Below, one piece after another: positions 13,140-25,609 of a DNA stretch of 64,000 nucleotides. Position 1 is the first letter of the stretch. Each line of letters begins with the position of its first letter. The notes below the pieces were generated by a model. The model worked only from the letters and a program-made list of their open reading frames with translations, made no database searches and was not told the origin of the DNA. Both the position numbers and the translations under genes were made by a program. Where the stretch lies: the NCBI GenBank assembly GCA_036571765.1, contig BROE01000007.1:780404-844403 (forward strand). The letters are read 5' to 3'. Source of the DNA: Plecoglossus altivelis. Its lineage: Eukaryota > Chordata > Actinopteri > Osmeriformes > Plecoglossidae.

Positions 13140-13169
13140 GTGTTTGCGTGTGCGTGTTTGTGTGTGCAC
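13140..13169. repeat. TG/CG-rich repeat just beyond a vti1a splice donor
   Basis: TGTTTGCGTGTGCGTGTTTG followed by TGTGTGCACG lies 10 to 39 bases past the donor of the exon at 13179-13249. On the transcript strand it is CA-rich (CACACACAAACACGC). CA-rich intronic stretches are known binding sites for hnRNP L, so it may influence this donor; that is inference. Confidence 0.6.
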
Positions 13170-13178
13170 GGGTCTTAC

Positions 13179-13249
13179 TCTTTCTCTGGCTCTCTGAATC
13201 TTTTCACGGTCCGTATTTAAGTTAGCCAGGATCTCTTGGCCCACTTGCT
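13179..13249 (-). CDS. vti1a: vti1a exon: central SNARE motif with the zero-layer glutamine
   Basis: This 71-nt minus-strand exon supplies the last two bases of a Glu codon and then QVGQEILANLNTDREKIQRA followed by RER. The acceptor is TTCTGTTACAG and the donor is AGA|GTAAGA. It is the middle of the Qb-SNARE helix. The Gln in KIQRARER is the likely zero-layer glutamine (my alignment by memory with other Vti1 proteins). Compared with mammals, QVGQEILANLNTD replaces QIGQEMLENLSHD, an expected fish-mammal divergence. The exon ends in phase 0 and joins the exon at 11187-11248. The intron just beyond its donor is rich in CA on the transcript strand. Confidence 0.98.
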
Positions 13250-14150
13250 CTGTAACAGAAAAGAAACACAATGTAAGCTTGCATATACCACCTATTTGAT
13301 CTATCAACCACTTTTGGGAAATTGCAATAATAATGGAATATTGGGTAATTTGGTAATAAGTAATTTTTTGGGTCAAAATAATTCACCTAACTAGTTTTTA
13401 TAGTTTAAAGTAGCATTTTCCCCTCTATTTTCAATCAGAAATATATTTCTTAAGTACAATAGTATATTCATTTTTTTGTTTCTGTTTATAAAGCTGTGCC
13501 AATTCATTGAAAACAAACCTTTTCATGGTTTCTATAAACCCAGGCTAATCTGAATCCATGCTCTGAGTAGTACTTAATCAAGACGCTCTTGCCTAAATAT
13601 ACAAGTCGTTTCAGGACTCACCAACTAACAGGGCGATAGACTCTCTTCCTTTCCCAATGCACCACTGCAATATCACAGCATAGACTGAAGGATGTATTAA
13701 GTCTAGGCAATATTCATAAGACTTTTGATAAATGCTGTGTATCAGCTATTGGTGTAAACACATTAACGCACATGTTCAAAACATCTTCGACAAGACAAGT
13801 GACAAGCTTGTCAGTGGTCACTGTCATTCCCCCAGTCCCTTGGGTTAGAGGGGGGGAAGGAAAAAAACAAACACTTGCCAAATAAACACCAAAAAATATC
13901 TCACCACTGCCATTAACGTAAGGTGACTGCATTAGTGTTAAAAATGAGGGGAGGAAAGGAAAAAATAGATAAAAAAGACGAATCTTTGCACGGATCAAAG
14001 ACAGGCTTTCAAAAGAACCAAACAAACGGGAGTAAACAACGCACTGCTGACTGTATTACACTACACAGGTGCGGAACACCAAAGGGCCCACGTGCTGTGT
14101 GCCTGTTTGGGGGAACGCCTCAAAAGTGGGCTACATCTGGCAGCTAAACA

Positions 14151-14212
14151 AGAGACAGAGAGACATAGAGAGAGAGAGACATAGAGAGAGAGAGAGATAG
14201 AGAGAGAGACAT

Positions 14213-14243
<31 letters not shown>

Positions 14244-14281
14244 GAGAGAGAGACATAGAGAGAGAGAGATAGAGAGAGAGA

Positions 14282-14343
<62 letters not shown>

Positions 14344-14344
14344 A
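14151..14344. repeat. 194-bp (GA)n block with GACATA interruptions
   Basis: Purine repeat made of GAGA runs punctuated by AGACATAGAGAG at irregular intervals, ending in about 65 bases of almost pure GA. The transcript strand is a long CT tract. Such mirror-symmetric purine tracts can adopt triplex (H-DNA) structure. Reading frames through it encode only Ser-Leu runs and are artefacts. Confidence 0.95.
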
Positions 14345-15898
14345 TGAGTGACGCTTCCCTTCCTCTTCCTCTTCCCTTCAGTTGTTCCATCGTTCATGCA
14401 CACTCCAAATATGTCTCTTCCTGCCTTCATTAATATCTAATCAGGGACGAGACAGAGTGAAGAATACCCAGATTAAAGAGTGTAGTGAGACAGTCACATG
14501 TGACAAATAGGCCAGATTAAAGACTGAGAGCAGGTATTAATAACCATAATAATACATGCCCCTTCCTGGTCCCTGTCAAAAAAGAACAAGGAATGAACAG
14601 GAACGGAGGTGTAGCGGAAACCTTCCGTTAAAAGACGATTGTGCACGCCTATCTATCTCTGTCCAAGATGCGCTCTTTTATTTATTTGATTTTTTAACAA
14701 ATTAGATGACAAAAACTCCACAAGCAAAGTCACAACGGCTTGTGGCATGAAGGAAACCGGACAGCATGCTTACTAAGGAAGAATAGGCTGCAAGGGAAGA
14801 TGTATGATGCCTAATTAAGGGAAGAATAGGCACCCCAGTCAGACCCTTAGTGTAAGGACTTGAGAATGCAGGGTCATTAAGTCCACACTGGTGATATAGA
14901 AACACATTAACAAACAAAGCAGGGAGAGGAAACCAGTATTGACGGACAGTCACCTTTCAGTAGCTAAAAAAGTGCTTAGTTGAGGCTCTTGCATAAGAAT
15001 TTGAGGATCAACAGTAAAAGCTATATATAAAATTTATTCTAATCAAAGATTTGAATACTTTAATTATGACACTAGCAGCAGTAGTGCAGAAAGCACTCCT
15101 TAAAGTTTGGTGTGATTCTCCTTGCTAAGGCCCTGTATGGTATGCTGTCAAGTAAAATCCATCGCAGGAATGATAAAGTGTTCCTTGGCCTGACAACACA
15201 TTACAGCCTCTGGATTCAGTGGGTACAGGCCACGGCAGCTCAGAGATTAACATTACCCTTAGCTATGTGACCGCAAATGGATGTGCCCATTAAGACCCCC
15301 CCACCAACACACTACTCCCTGGTCCATCTCCTCCTTTCCCATTCCCATACCCCGCCCCCTGTTCATTCTTCTTCTCATTGCACCATTAGCTGTGTACACA
15401 CTACCCACCTCCTCCACCCTCCCCAGGGAGCTACAGGGGAGACAGGGATGACCTTCTCTTCCTCCACTTTCGTTATATCCAGTATTTCTCTCTTTTCCTC
15501 ACTTGCACTTTTATGAAAACCGTTTGTCCTAACGTGCATTACTATTTCAGTCAATTTTCACCTTCTGTCAATATTATTTCCCTGTCTCTTCTGAGCAAAG
15601 GGGATTCTTGTTGCATGGAGAGTAGTTTACAAATGTTCAATATGGCATTTTTGTAAAAAATAAACAAAGAGACTGTGGAGGAGGATGAAAGATGGCTTCT
15701 GTCTAATAACAGTCTCCTCCCTTGGCATTCCATGTAGAAAACAAGGGGAAAATAAGGATTTCCCTCCATTTTTCTATGTTATTTTGACATCGATATGAGA
15801 TATTCACTGCAACAGCTAATCTGACATTGTGCTTCTTTAAATCTCGTGTGCTAAAGAAAACACACAGATGCCATCGCTTAAAGTTACCTCTCACAGTC

Positions 15899-16243
15899 GA
15901 GTAATAAATCTAACACCAAATATCATTGCCGGCTTCTGTTTCATTTTTGCTTGTTTAAGCTCAACACTTTTATTTAATTAGTCCCCTGCATATGTATTTC
16001 ACAATCAAAAGTGTTTTGGTTAAGGTGATCATTAATTTAACATGTCAAGTGTTAAATAAGTATTGAACATTTAAAGACCATCAATGATAAGATGGGCTAT
16101 CCAAACAGCGTTAGCAGAAGTTGATTTCAAATACACCTGCAATTCGACTATTTATAGTTGGAATTTATTTATCTTCTTGTGCCATTAATAATTTTAACTG
16201 ACTACTATTACTGTGCTTTATGATTACTAGATTCCACCAATAG
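15899..16243. repeat. diverged duplicated intronic element, copy 1
   Basis: This segment and 18062-18357 are alignable along their length in the same orientation. Shared stretches include CAGCTTCTGTTT-like GGCTTCTGTTTCATTTTTG, GCGTTAGCAGAAGTTGATTTC followed by AAATACACCTGCA, and at the right edge CTAGATTCCACCAATAG. Copy 1 is about 50 bp longer because of insertions in the middle. It has no terminal inverted repeats or coding potential. It could be an old local duplication of a regulatory element, or two copies of an unclassified repeat family. Confidence 0.8.
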
Positions 16244-17786
16244 AGATTCAAATTGGTGCAAAACCACTATGATGGGATTCATGAGATCTGTTTGATTTCC
16301 TGAAGAAGCTTGATTTTGAAACGCATCAGAGTTTGTGTAAGGTTTAACATGACAGGCATTTTCATTACTTGCAGAGTGCTATGGAAGTTTAACTCCTTTA
16401 AGTGCATTTCTGTACCACTAAATCATATTTATTGTCACTTTAAAAAATTCTTGGAAATAATGAGACTTAGGAATTATGAAATAAAACAAGAAGTAAATAC
16501 GTTTGCTCATTCTTCTGTAAGTAGTGTGAGGTCTCTTTATTAGAAAAGCTAACCAGCACGACCTTTAAGTTGATCATATTAGTGGCTTTTCTTGAGGTTA
16601 TTCCTATACACCACGGATGACCAAAGCATGGGGAAGAAACAATTTTCTTGTTCATACTGATGATGTGTACTTGTTGCTCATTAGTATTTAATATATTCCC
16701 ATCCCGTTTAAGCAGCTATTAACAATTTAAATGACCCCAGCTCTAAGGCCTTGCTCCGTCTCACTTGCTGAAGATCCACATCCCCAAAGGTCCACTTAAC
16801 AAAGCTATTACTCCATTACACTATAATCACACCATCACGGTAGAGACTCAATTTCACTCGTCTTCTCACCCCTCGTACGTTAGAATTAAACTTATTTTTG
16901 TTATGAGCTCAATAAGGTATCAGAATGATATAAAACGTTGCACTAAATTCTGTAATAAGTGTCTTTGACAAGAATTTTAATGAGCCTATTAATTTGTGGA
17001 AGTGTTTGCTATTAACAGTTTTACATGGTGGCACTGGTGCTTCCAATTTTGAAAAGTTAGTACTGGGGGGGAGGAGGAAGGGGAGTGTTTATTCTCTCAG
17101 CTTGGCAGAAAAATTAGCTCCCGGATGTGTGATACATAAGAAGGATCTAGTCTACGTGATAGTTAGCTCCATGTCAAGTGACAACAGTGCACGGTTAAAA
17201 GGAGTGACTGACGGCTGATATAAACCAATAAAAAAATCTGCATTATAGTTGGATAGAACGGAGGACCTGTGTCTATATCTGCTCACAGCAGGCATGTACC
17301 ATGTAGTAGGTAAATTAGCGAGCGTTTTGTAAGACATTTTTGGAAGGGTTAACATCTTTGCTTTCAACACTGATGCACAGGCTCTAACGTTCTACAGCGC
17401 CGAACAACAAGCCAAAGCCACCATTCAGGGCATACTTCCCTTCCCCGCCCCAGCTGCCCTCAGACCTCCCTCTGTGGACACAGGTATAATTGGCACATCA
17501 TACATTTTACAGTATTTTAGAGCATTTCCTCAGTGAGATGTCTGACGCTTCTCTTCCTCTCTGTTTTCTCTTTCCCTGAAGCCAAAGGGTACAAGCCCTG
17601 ACATCGGTAGACTCTTAAGCTCAGTGCAGTTCCTTTTCATTAGGTGGTTGAAACCACTTTTTGAAGTTTACCATTCACTCTTCTACGCAGACGCAATACG
17701 AGTGCACACATGTGCACGCGTGACTGATGGAAACCCAGGAGGAAGACCAAGATGAGTTTGAGCTTTCAGGTAAAATATTTGTGTGA

Positions 17787-17791
17787 GCGCA

Positions 17792-17823
<32 letters not shown>

Positions 17824-17828
17824 CACAC
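17787..17828. repeat. (GCAC)n(AC)n microsatellite
   Basis: About six GCAC units pass into nine AC units. The sequence is alternating purine-pyrimidine throughout and so Z-DNA-prone. Confidence 0.92.
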
Positions 17829-18061
17829 GTCATGTTTGTCATGAAACATTCTTAATGGGCAAGCAAAGACTATTATAACAAGGTATTGGTTATTAAAATC
17901 GTACCATTTCAGAGGAATAAACAAGAGCAGATGTGTGGCATAATGGCCTTTCTGAGCAAACTCAGTTGATGACCTTCTATGCAAACGAGTGATGTGTTTA
18001 ATACTCTCTGATCCACAAGAACCAGGGCCTTACCTGAAAATTTAAAGATATACACACAATT

Positions 18062-18357
18062 GAGTTAAAAATTGAGCATCAAAGATCATTCTCAGCTTCT
18101 GTTTTATTTTTGTTTGTTTGTGTAAATAGTCCCTTGCGTGTTGATTTAATCAAAAAACCTTTGGTTGAGGCAGTCGTTCATTTAACACGTCAACTGTTAA
18201 ATATATATTGAGCATTTATAGAACATCCACGTTAGCAGAGGTTGATTTCAAATACCCCTGCATTTCGACAATTTAAAGCTATTTGTGCCACTAATCATTA
18301 AATCATTATACTAAACCACCATTTCTGTACTACATCACTACTAGATTCCACCAATAG
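18062..18357. repeat. diverged duplicated intronic element, copy 2
   Basis: Second copy of the element at 15899-16243, same strand, about 1.8 kb further right. It shares TCAGCTTCTGTTTTATTTTTG-type sequence at the left, CACGTTAGCAGAGGTTGATTT in the middle and CTAGATTCCACCAATAG at the right. Shorter than copy 1 by about 50 bp. It contains an ATCAAAG core, a TCF/LEF-like site, near its left end, where copy 1 reads ACCAAAT. Confidence 0.8.
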
Positions 18358-18779
18358 TTTCCTCATATGAAATATGTATATTCATATTTTGAACAAGCAG
18401 TGTACTCAGCCCCAGTGAAGGCCTCTCCTTGCATGTGTAAGGGACAAATGGGAAGCAGCCTTTAGACTGACCTGCCTACAGTAACTCATGGGTGACACTT
18501 TCCTGCAAGTACATAGACTGATTTTTTTTCTCTTCGCGCAACGAGGGCAGTGACAAGCCCAGTTCAGGGCCCTTCTCTTGCATGTGTATGAGAAGCAGCA
18601 GTGGGCAGTCAGGGCAGATTTCTGGGGCCTTTCTTCACTCCACTGGGCTCTGTTTTATTCATCGCCTGTGCCCTGACCCAGCAGAGCTCCTGTTCTGACA
18701 AATCACTTCTGATTAAGACAGATCTCTATTAGTCAGCCACTCAACTTGGCCTATTCATCATTCTGTGCAATATATCCCC

Positions 18780-19010
18780 TCCTCCCAGCCCTCGTGCGCC
18801 TGTCCGTCAGACCGTAGCAAGGCGCAAAGGAAATTTCCGCCGCGGTTTTAAATGGCTGATTACTGACAATTGGCGGATGGAGAGATGTAAGGGGGTCTTA
18901 TGGGTGATAAGACGCAAGTTTAATGGGTATAAATGACCGGGCCTCTCAGAGACCATCTGGTAATAGAACCATTTGTTTGAGACAGAACGGACGGTGTGGA
19001 AAAATAAAGG
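18780..19010. promoter_or_regulatory. possible conserved non-coding element
   Basis: Mixed sequence with a CpG cluster (TTTCCGCCGCGGTTTTAAATG) next to TGGCTGATTACTGACAATTGG and GGGTGATAAGACGCAAG. It looks unique and has no splice sites or coding signal. The density of AT-core and GATA-like words (TGATAAG) resembles a developmental enhancer, but that is only texture. Confidence 0.28.
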
Positions 19011-20139
19011 CTTGTTCGTTTTTTTCAATTGAACTCCCCCTCCTCTACCTCCACCCTTCATCTCCTCAAGTTAAAACACTCTGGTTCCTCGTATTGACTT
19101 AGCGGTGAGGTCCCTCTCATTTGTTGTGAATGAGAATAAATGAGGTTCAGAAGAAGGGTGGTTGTTTTACATTACAAAATGACCGTCATGAATTGACCTT
19201 ATAGATTGCAGAATGAGAAGAACATATGCACCCAGATACTCCTTTTTGACTGGTCTCCTACTTAATACCTGCAATTGCTAAAAAGGACAAATATATCTGG
19301 GGCTAAATAAACCTGATTGTACTTTTTGCTTACCTGTACAGGTTTTAATGCTTTTATTTTAAGGGTGCAACACTTTGCACTTTTTTACACGCATATAACA
19401 TGACAAAAAATGGCCTAACCATCAATTCATAATGCTACATTGCCAAACAAGATGGATGATAATTAACCCAAAGAAAACTGGTGGTGTAAGGAGGATAGAG
19501 ATGGTGGATGCAAATTGGGGAGTAGGCTTCAGTCAGCAAATTGCTTTGACTTAATCAACCGGCATTACTGAACCATCCAAATGAAAACTAATGGACTTAA
19601 GGCACTTGCTGTTATTGTCTGACACGTAAAGGTACAGGGGGAGAACGGCACTTTTCAGGGTCTTCAATTAAAAACAATGAATTTCCACTGATGGCTGGTC
19701 AGGCTGTGCATCTCCAGTATCCCCGCTGGTCAATTGTACGTCTCTAACAGACTTGACTGATTAATTCCATTTCAACTGCCAGTGACATAATTTTGCTTGT
19801 GTTTATTAAGCTTGTGGTCGAAACGTGTAAAAAATGTATGAACTAGAATTAATCTCCAAATAAGCTAAAGGACCTACATATATTATTCATAAATAGATGA
19901 AGTTTGCGTCATGTGTACTTGGGCCGCATTACAAGCAAAAGAGAACAATTTGTTCCAACATCTTGAGACAGATGGAAATCTGTTTTTGACAAATCTTAGG
20001 TGGACTAGGAAAAATAGCATACACATGAAGGTTAGCGCCAGTTCAGTCATGCAAGAATAAACTCGACACGTTCAGGCCATACACGTTGTGTCTCACTAAA
20101 CACTCCACTCGCTATGGACACATTCCTTTCCCTCTACTT

Positions 20140-20420
20140 CTACGCAGGGGCTGTCATAAGGGTGTTTGATTAGCTGCACTCTTTATAAATTAGCAGAGAA
20201 CCATGCCTCCTTTGCCAGCCTATCATGCTGTGCCTTTAAATATGTTTCTCTTCCTGTTTAGTTTGTTCCATGTTGTCACTGCGAGCGACCCTCAACCTCC
20301 CCATCGCCACGTCTCTTCTGGATGGATCGTCAGCTACCCACACAGCCACCAGTCCCAGGACTCCATGGGGGATTATACCTTAGCTGCAGGACTGATGCCC
20401 ATTGACCATTGATTTCTCCA
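20140..20420. promoter_or_regulatory. possible conserved non-coding element
   Basis: Unique-looking sequence with GGGTGTTTGATTAGCTGCAC, TTATAAATTAGCAG and GCCTTTAAATATG, followed by a GC-richer half. A small open frame starting at 20203 crosses it but its peptide resembles nothing known and has no splice context. Weak candidate. Confidence 0.2.
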
Positions 20421-23399
20421 TGGGGTCTAAGCACCTGGGAATCTAGCATCTTTTGTACAGTAAATATCATTCATCCCAGGTCTTTCCTTATTGAAGCAGT
20501 TCTGTTCCAAGATGGCATTGACTACTCCTCCCCGTCCACAGAAGAGCATGCAGACGTGGAATTCTGTGGGCATGCATCAGTTTGTCTTCGTTTGTATTGT
20601 GTTGATTTCCTAAGCATTTTTGGGATAGTGTGCTTCTTTTTATATTTTCAATCCCAATGAAGGCCTTGACAAATGAAACTATTTAGTGGGCCACAGCAGA
20701 TTTGTATTGGGGAAAGGGGATGTCAGCACTGACAACATGTCCATAAAGTACAATGAAACCGAATGGACACAAGCATAACCAGAGAGAGTATGATGGGGAC
20801 AGAAGGCATTCCTCTGATTTTATTTATACAGTTAAGGAACAATGATTTTCACATTACTCTTGATTAAAGGCATGTACATCTCTAATCAAAAAGTTGATAG
20901 ACAGATGAAAGAGTGCAACACACATTTTTTGCCTTTTAATTATCCGTACAACACCACACCTCGGGCAGCTCTTCCCTGCCTATCTCCTCAAACTCGGCCG
21001 AAAGACGGCAAAGGAGATCTAACACTCCTTAACAGTTCATTATCCTATAAGGAGCTTAAAAACACACACATGCACACACAAAACGCTTTAAACCAATCTT
21101 CACAATTAGCAAAGACCTGGGGGAGGCCTCTAGTCCACTTTATTAGCGCGTCCCGAAATTGAAACACCTTAATTATCTTTGTCAAAAATGGACACGATGT
21201 CAGAGTCATTTGCATGTTTTGACAGGGCTTGTCGAGAAGCAAGTGGAGTATTTAGCACATTTCATCACCTACTGATTATTTTGTTCACAAAAGAAGTAGA
21301 ACAACTCATTAGTCTCTCCTTTGTTTTAGCACCATCACCCTCATTCTAAATTCATTGCGTAAATTACATTCTTAAAAGTCAAAGTGAACCAAAAGAAAAT
21401 GTTGTCTCAACCAAGATTTACTCTGTTGTGACTTTTGATCGGGGTGTTCACTTATAATAGTATCATCGCTGACTGACTGTTGTCATCCTCATCATTTTGA
21501 TAAATGTTCTTCACATTCTTCTTATGTGAGAGGGCACACATTTCTGCTTTCAAAAATGTATCACGCATCATGTATCAAAGTTCATCACCAGATATGTATA
21601 AAATGCAAAGCAATCAACTAAAATATTTCCTTTCCGATTCCTTACAGATCACTAAATACATCCGCATTACGTCAACAATATGTACAGCATGCATACTTTC
21701 CAAACAAACAAACAATCTGTAGGGAAACAGGACTGTCAAAGGTAATTTAACAGAATATGAAAAGGAGGGCATGTAACCAAGACATCAAACATTAGCCTGA
21801 GCTGAAGGCACAAGCCTTTAAGGGTCGTAAAACTGACAGAATCTGACAGTTTGCTACACTTAAGGATTATTTTCCTGAAATGTAGAATTCATTAATAATC
21901 ATGAGCTGAGCACTGATTGCAAAACACGATGAAAGAAGAAGATTGGTTGGATGGAGGGGGGTGACAAAGGGTGCTCCTCAGGCCAACTTAGAGATCTTAA
22001 ATAAGGATCCGGTTTGAGATCCACTGTCCCATACTGAATCTACCACAATTCAATTCAATAGGTTACACAGTATATGCTGATTTCCCTTACTGTAAACTGA
22101 CCATGACAAAACAAGGGATGAGTCTCGGAGGATTCCAAAGAAATAACATTTTTCTTTCATCATATAGCCTAAGATGAAGATATAAAAACAAATCCGAAGC
22201 TTGACAAAAGAATAAAGATGTGGCAATTACTGAATGCTAACATCTCTCTATAACTTGGTGTTTAAGCTAAAAGCTTCATGGGATATTTATAGATCTTGGC
22301 TCCTACAACACTCCAGATGTCTGGATATCAAGTCACGTAAAGTAAATCCTTCCCTGAGGTCCTAGTGATAGTCTGAAGTATCTGTGGCCTCTGATGCTCA
22401 AGAGTCACATTGCATTACTATTATGCCCTGCAGTAAAGGTGTTTGGAGAATTTAGATTTGCCAAGTAACTGCTTGTATATGACTGTCAAAACACTGTGTC
22501 ATTGTGTCCCTCGTCTTCAACTTTGGGATAATACCAACATGCTTTCCCTGTCTTGTGAAAGGCAAATAAAACCACTATTATAGGGGGATATGAGGCATAG
22601 AAGAAAAGCAACAATGACCACAGCCACTGAGATGAAGGTGGTTATTGTCAGCTGGCAGTGTGAAAACACACAATACAGTATTGAAAGCGAAGGGACCACA
22701 TGACCCACTGGTTACTGTACATGTTTGTCCAGTTTATATTGTTTATGTGTAGACTAAGTGAAAATCTCAAAACAACGGTTCAACAAGACAGAATAATAAG
22801 GTTCTTTACTGGGTTTTATTTTTTTCAAATAATAGCCAACAACTTAGATGGGAAAATAAAAAGACAATACGTCTTTTATTGAGATGTGCGTTGTTGAGCT
22901 GCATCCGTCATAAATGCAATACAACCAGCCTGATGTGAGAGACAATCCTTGTGTCTTCTGTGAATCTTGGTATATCAGACCAACTGCAAAAATTAGACCT
23001 CAAAGATAAATGTATAATGTCTTCCCAGTTAATAATGACAGACATATGCAGTGAGTTTTCTAGTGTAAAAAAATCAGAATGTCTTCCAATGAGCATTTAA
23101 CATCTTAATTCACACAGTAGTTACGGTGGCAAGAACCAAGCATCAGAACATATTGAGTTGCAGTAATGAGCAATGGGATCATCATGTTTGTTATACCTAT
23201 ATTGGCTTTAAATGTAACCAAGCTTAAAAAATTTACTGGCCTTAAAAAAATGAAAGGCCGCATTGTGATTCAAAATGTATAAAGTGATGCATTTTCCTGT
23301 CATAGCCCAGACAAGAAATGTGTCCTTCTCTTCTAATTTAACTAAAACCAGTCTCACTCACTAAACAAGCCGCCATCCACCATCTTCCTCACTAATGAA

Positions 23400-23800
23400 G
23401 CATATCTAACTTTTCCGACATGGCAGAACTAATTTAATCTAACTTCTGAGGGGCCTTGGCGCCATCAAATTAATTATTCATAAAGGACACGATATTATAA
23501 CTCAATTGTCAACTCTGTGGCTGTCCTTTTTAAAATCCCCCCGTCTGTCGCTCTCTTTTGTCTTGGACTCCTTTCTTTTACCGTGCGTCCTTCGCTTTTA
23601 ATCTATAACTGAGCGGTGCACATTGTCATGGTCGCTGTCGAACAAAATAATTTGCTTTTTGTGTTTTGAAGTTTGTCAGCGGTGGCGGGCAGGGAAGGGG
23701 AGGTAGCGATTGGCGCGGCTCCCCGTGGGTACGCGCGGTGTGCCGGCAGGGCCAGCTCCACCAAAGGAAACAGAGACGCTCCACGTTGGTAATAACACAA
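23400..23800. promoter_or_regulatory. possible conserved non-coding element with CpG-dense half
   Basis: The left half has CATCAAATTAATTATTCATAA, a dense run of homeodomain-type TAATTA/TTAAT cores, next to GGGGCCTTGGCGCCATC. The right half (23690-23770) is CpG-dense for this AT-rich intron (GCGATTGGCGCGGCTCCCCG, GGTACGCGCGGTG). No promoter elements for a nested gene are evident and there are no exons. A regulatory element is plausible. Confidence 0.3.
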
Positions 23801-24647
23801 CCTACGATACCTTTTTCTTCCTACTCATGAATAATACATGTCATCTAGCAGGACCCACCTTGCCTTAATGTTGTTTAGACGGGGTGAGCGCAGGGAGGTG
23901 GGATGAGTTCGATTTTGCACACAGCGGCCCTTTGGGCCGGCCTGCATTCTCTTCTCCTGGTGGGATGATGGAATGTGACCCCGGAATGACTGACAGACAC
24001 AGCAGTGGCCGTGCCTCCACCACAGCGCCCCTATGGCACCAGCCCAACTACACCATTTGCAGTGCAAGTAACAAAGACAGGAGACCAACATGCAGATTGT
24101 GTTTGTACTCTGGGATAGTCATACTCACCGGTTATTTATGTGAGGGTCAACCACTTAATCTAACAATAAATAGAAGTTCATTATTCATCATTACAAGCGT
24201 AACTAGAGTATCTATCCACTCTCACACTTAAACATGGATGCCTAAAGGCAAATTAAAGTATTCCTTCAGGCATTCACCTTTCTAAGGGAAATCACTAGTA
24301 ATGGATAAAACAGACTCAGGAGCCTGTGCACTATCAGTAACTTAATATATATAAATAAGTAACAAAACATGTCTTCAAAGTGGGACTGACACTCTACCAC
24401 ACACATTCAGTATGCACGCACACACACTTATAATGCACACATCTCGCACAAAGTGACAGTGGTGCATGTCTTTGCTAGACCCGACGAGAACAACTGTACA
24501 GTGGGTCAGGACAGAGGGTATGTTGTTAGCGATACTGTGTTAGATGGACTGACAGTAGCCTCGCAAACAGAGCCAGAAAGGAGAACTACAGGCTGTCCTT
24601 AGGACTATGCCACAATGAAGGAGCTCTGTGTTCAAGACCAGCACAAG

Positions 24648-24678
<31 letters not shown>
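24648..24678. repeat. 31-bp pure C homopolymer
   Basis: An uninterrupted run of 31 C bases. It may be a true low-complexity tract (C/G runs form i-motif and G4 structures) or its length may be unreliable, because homopolymers are easily miscalled. Confidence 0.95.
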
Positions 24679-24680
<2 letters not shown>

Positions 24681-25609
24681 CACTCTTCAATGAAACACTA
24701 CTTTCTGGGCTAAGTCAAAATCAAGTTTCCTCTCGAGCTTTGAGAGATCTTCGAAACTGATTAGTTGTCTTCTTTTCTACACTATATGGACAAGAACATT
24801 TTACATATATATTTTTCTTTTGTCATAAACAAACGAGTACTGGGACCTGTATGCTCAATATTTTCTGTCACAAAAGAAAAAGACCAAGGATCCAAACCTT
24901 TTCATATTGAGCTCGTTTCTCACCATCAAAATATTGTTTGCACTGGAATTTCAGATGACAAAAGCACTTACAGCAAATAGGGTCTGTAAAAACTGTCGCT
25001 GCATGACCAAAAACGGAGCGTCCAATCTACACAACAAACCTTCAAGGTCTAAAGATCTTAAAACTGTGATCGCCATAGTGCCAAAGTTTAACACGTTTCA
25101 AAGGCTTTTCCCCTCCGCTGATGTGACTGTCTGCAGACTGCTTGTATTCATTTGTAAACAATATTAGAATTGTGTCAAATTATTTGTACAATTGAGTAGT
25201 AAGTAGTCCTTGACAGAAAATAAACTTTTCATTGTTAATGCATAGATAAATATTAAGGGAAAGTGTAATTTGAAGAGAGGAGAGAGTAAAACTGTGCGAC
25301 ATATGCTGCAAGAGAAGGATCTTGAGTACGTGTATGCGTTTGCATGCATATTTCTTGATCAGGGGTTCCAGGGTCACCCTAAGTGTGTGAAGTCCACTTC
25401 TCCGCCATGGCCAAAGCATCATGGGTGTCCCAGACACCCCTTGTGTCAAAAACACCACCCCCTCCTCTTCTGAAGAGTGAGAGAAGAAAAGACAAGTTCT
25501 CTCTGAAGTAGTGGCAACAATAACTCAGCTTCAACATGCTGTACCCCCCTGGAGTCAGCAATGATAGGAAATAGTGGTAACAGCTACAATGGACCACACA
25601 GCCATGCTG

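Larger units (their letters stand above)
11249..13178 (-). other. vti1a: vti1a intron between the two C-terminal SNARE exons
   Basis: A 1.93-kb intron. It holds a TGTC repeat (11683-11702), a pyrimidine tract (11856-11889) and one GC-richer patch (12470-12600). No additional exon is visible. Confidence 0.85.

Noticed and set aside
14131..14430. Minus-strand open frames of about 100 codons made of Ser-Leu repeats
   Set aside because: They are created by the CT strand of the GA repeat and have no start context, splice sites or homology.
16994..17218. Plus-strand 74-codon open frame
   Set aside because: The peptide resembles no known family, has no splice or promoter context, and lies antisense in the vti1a intron.
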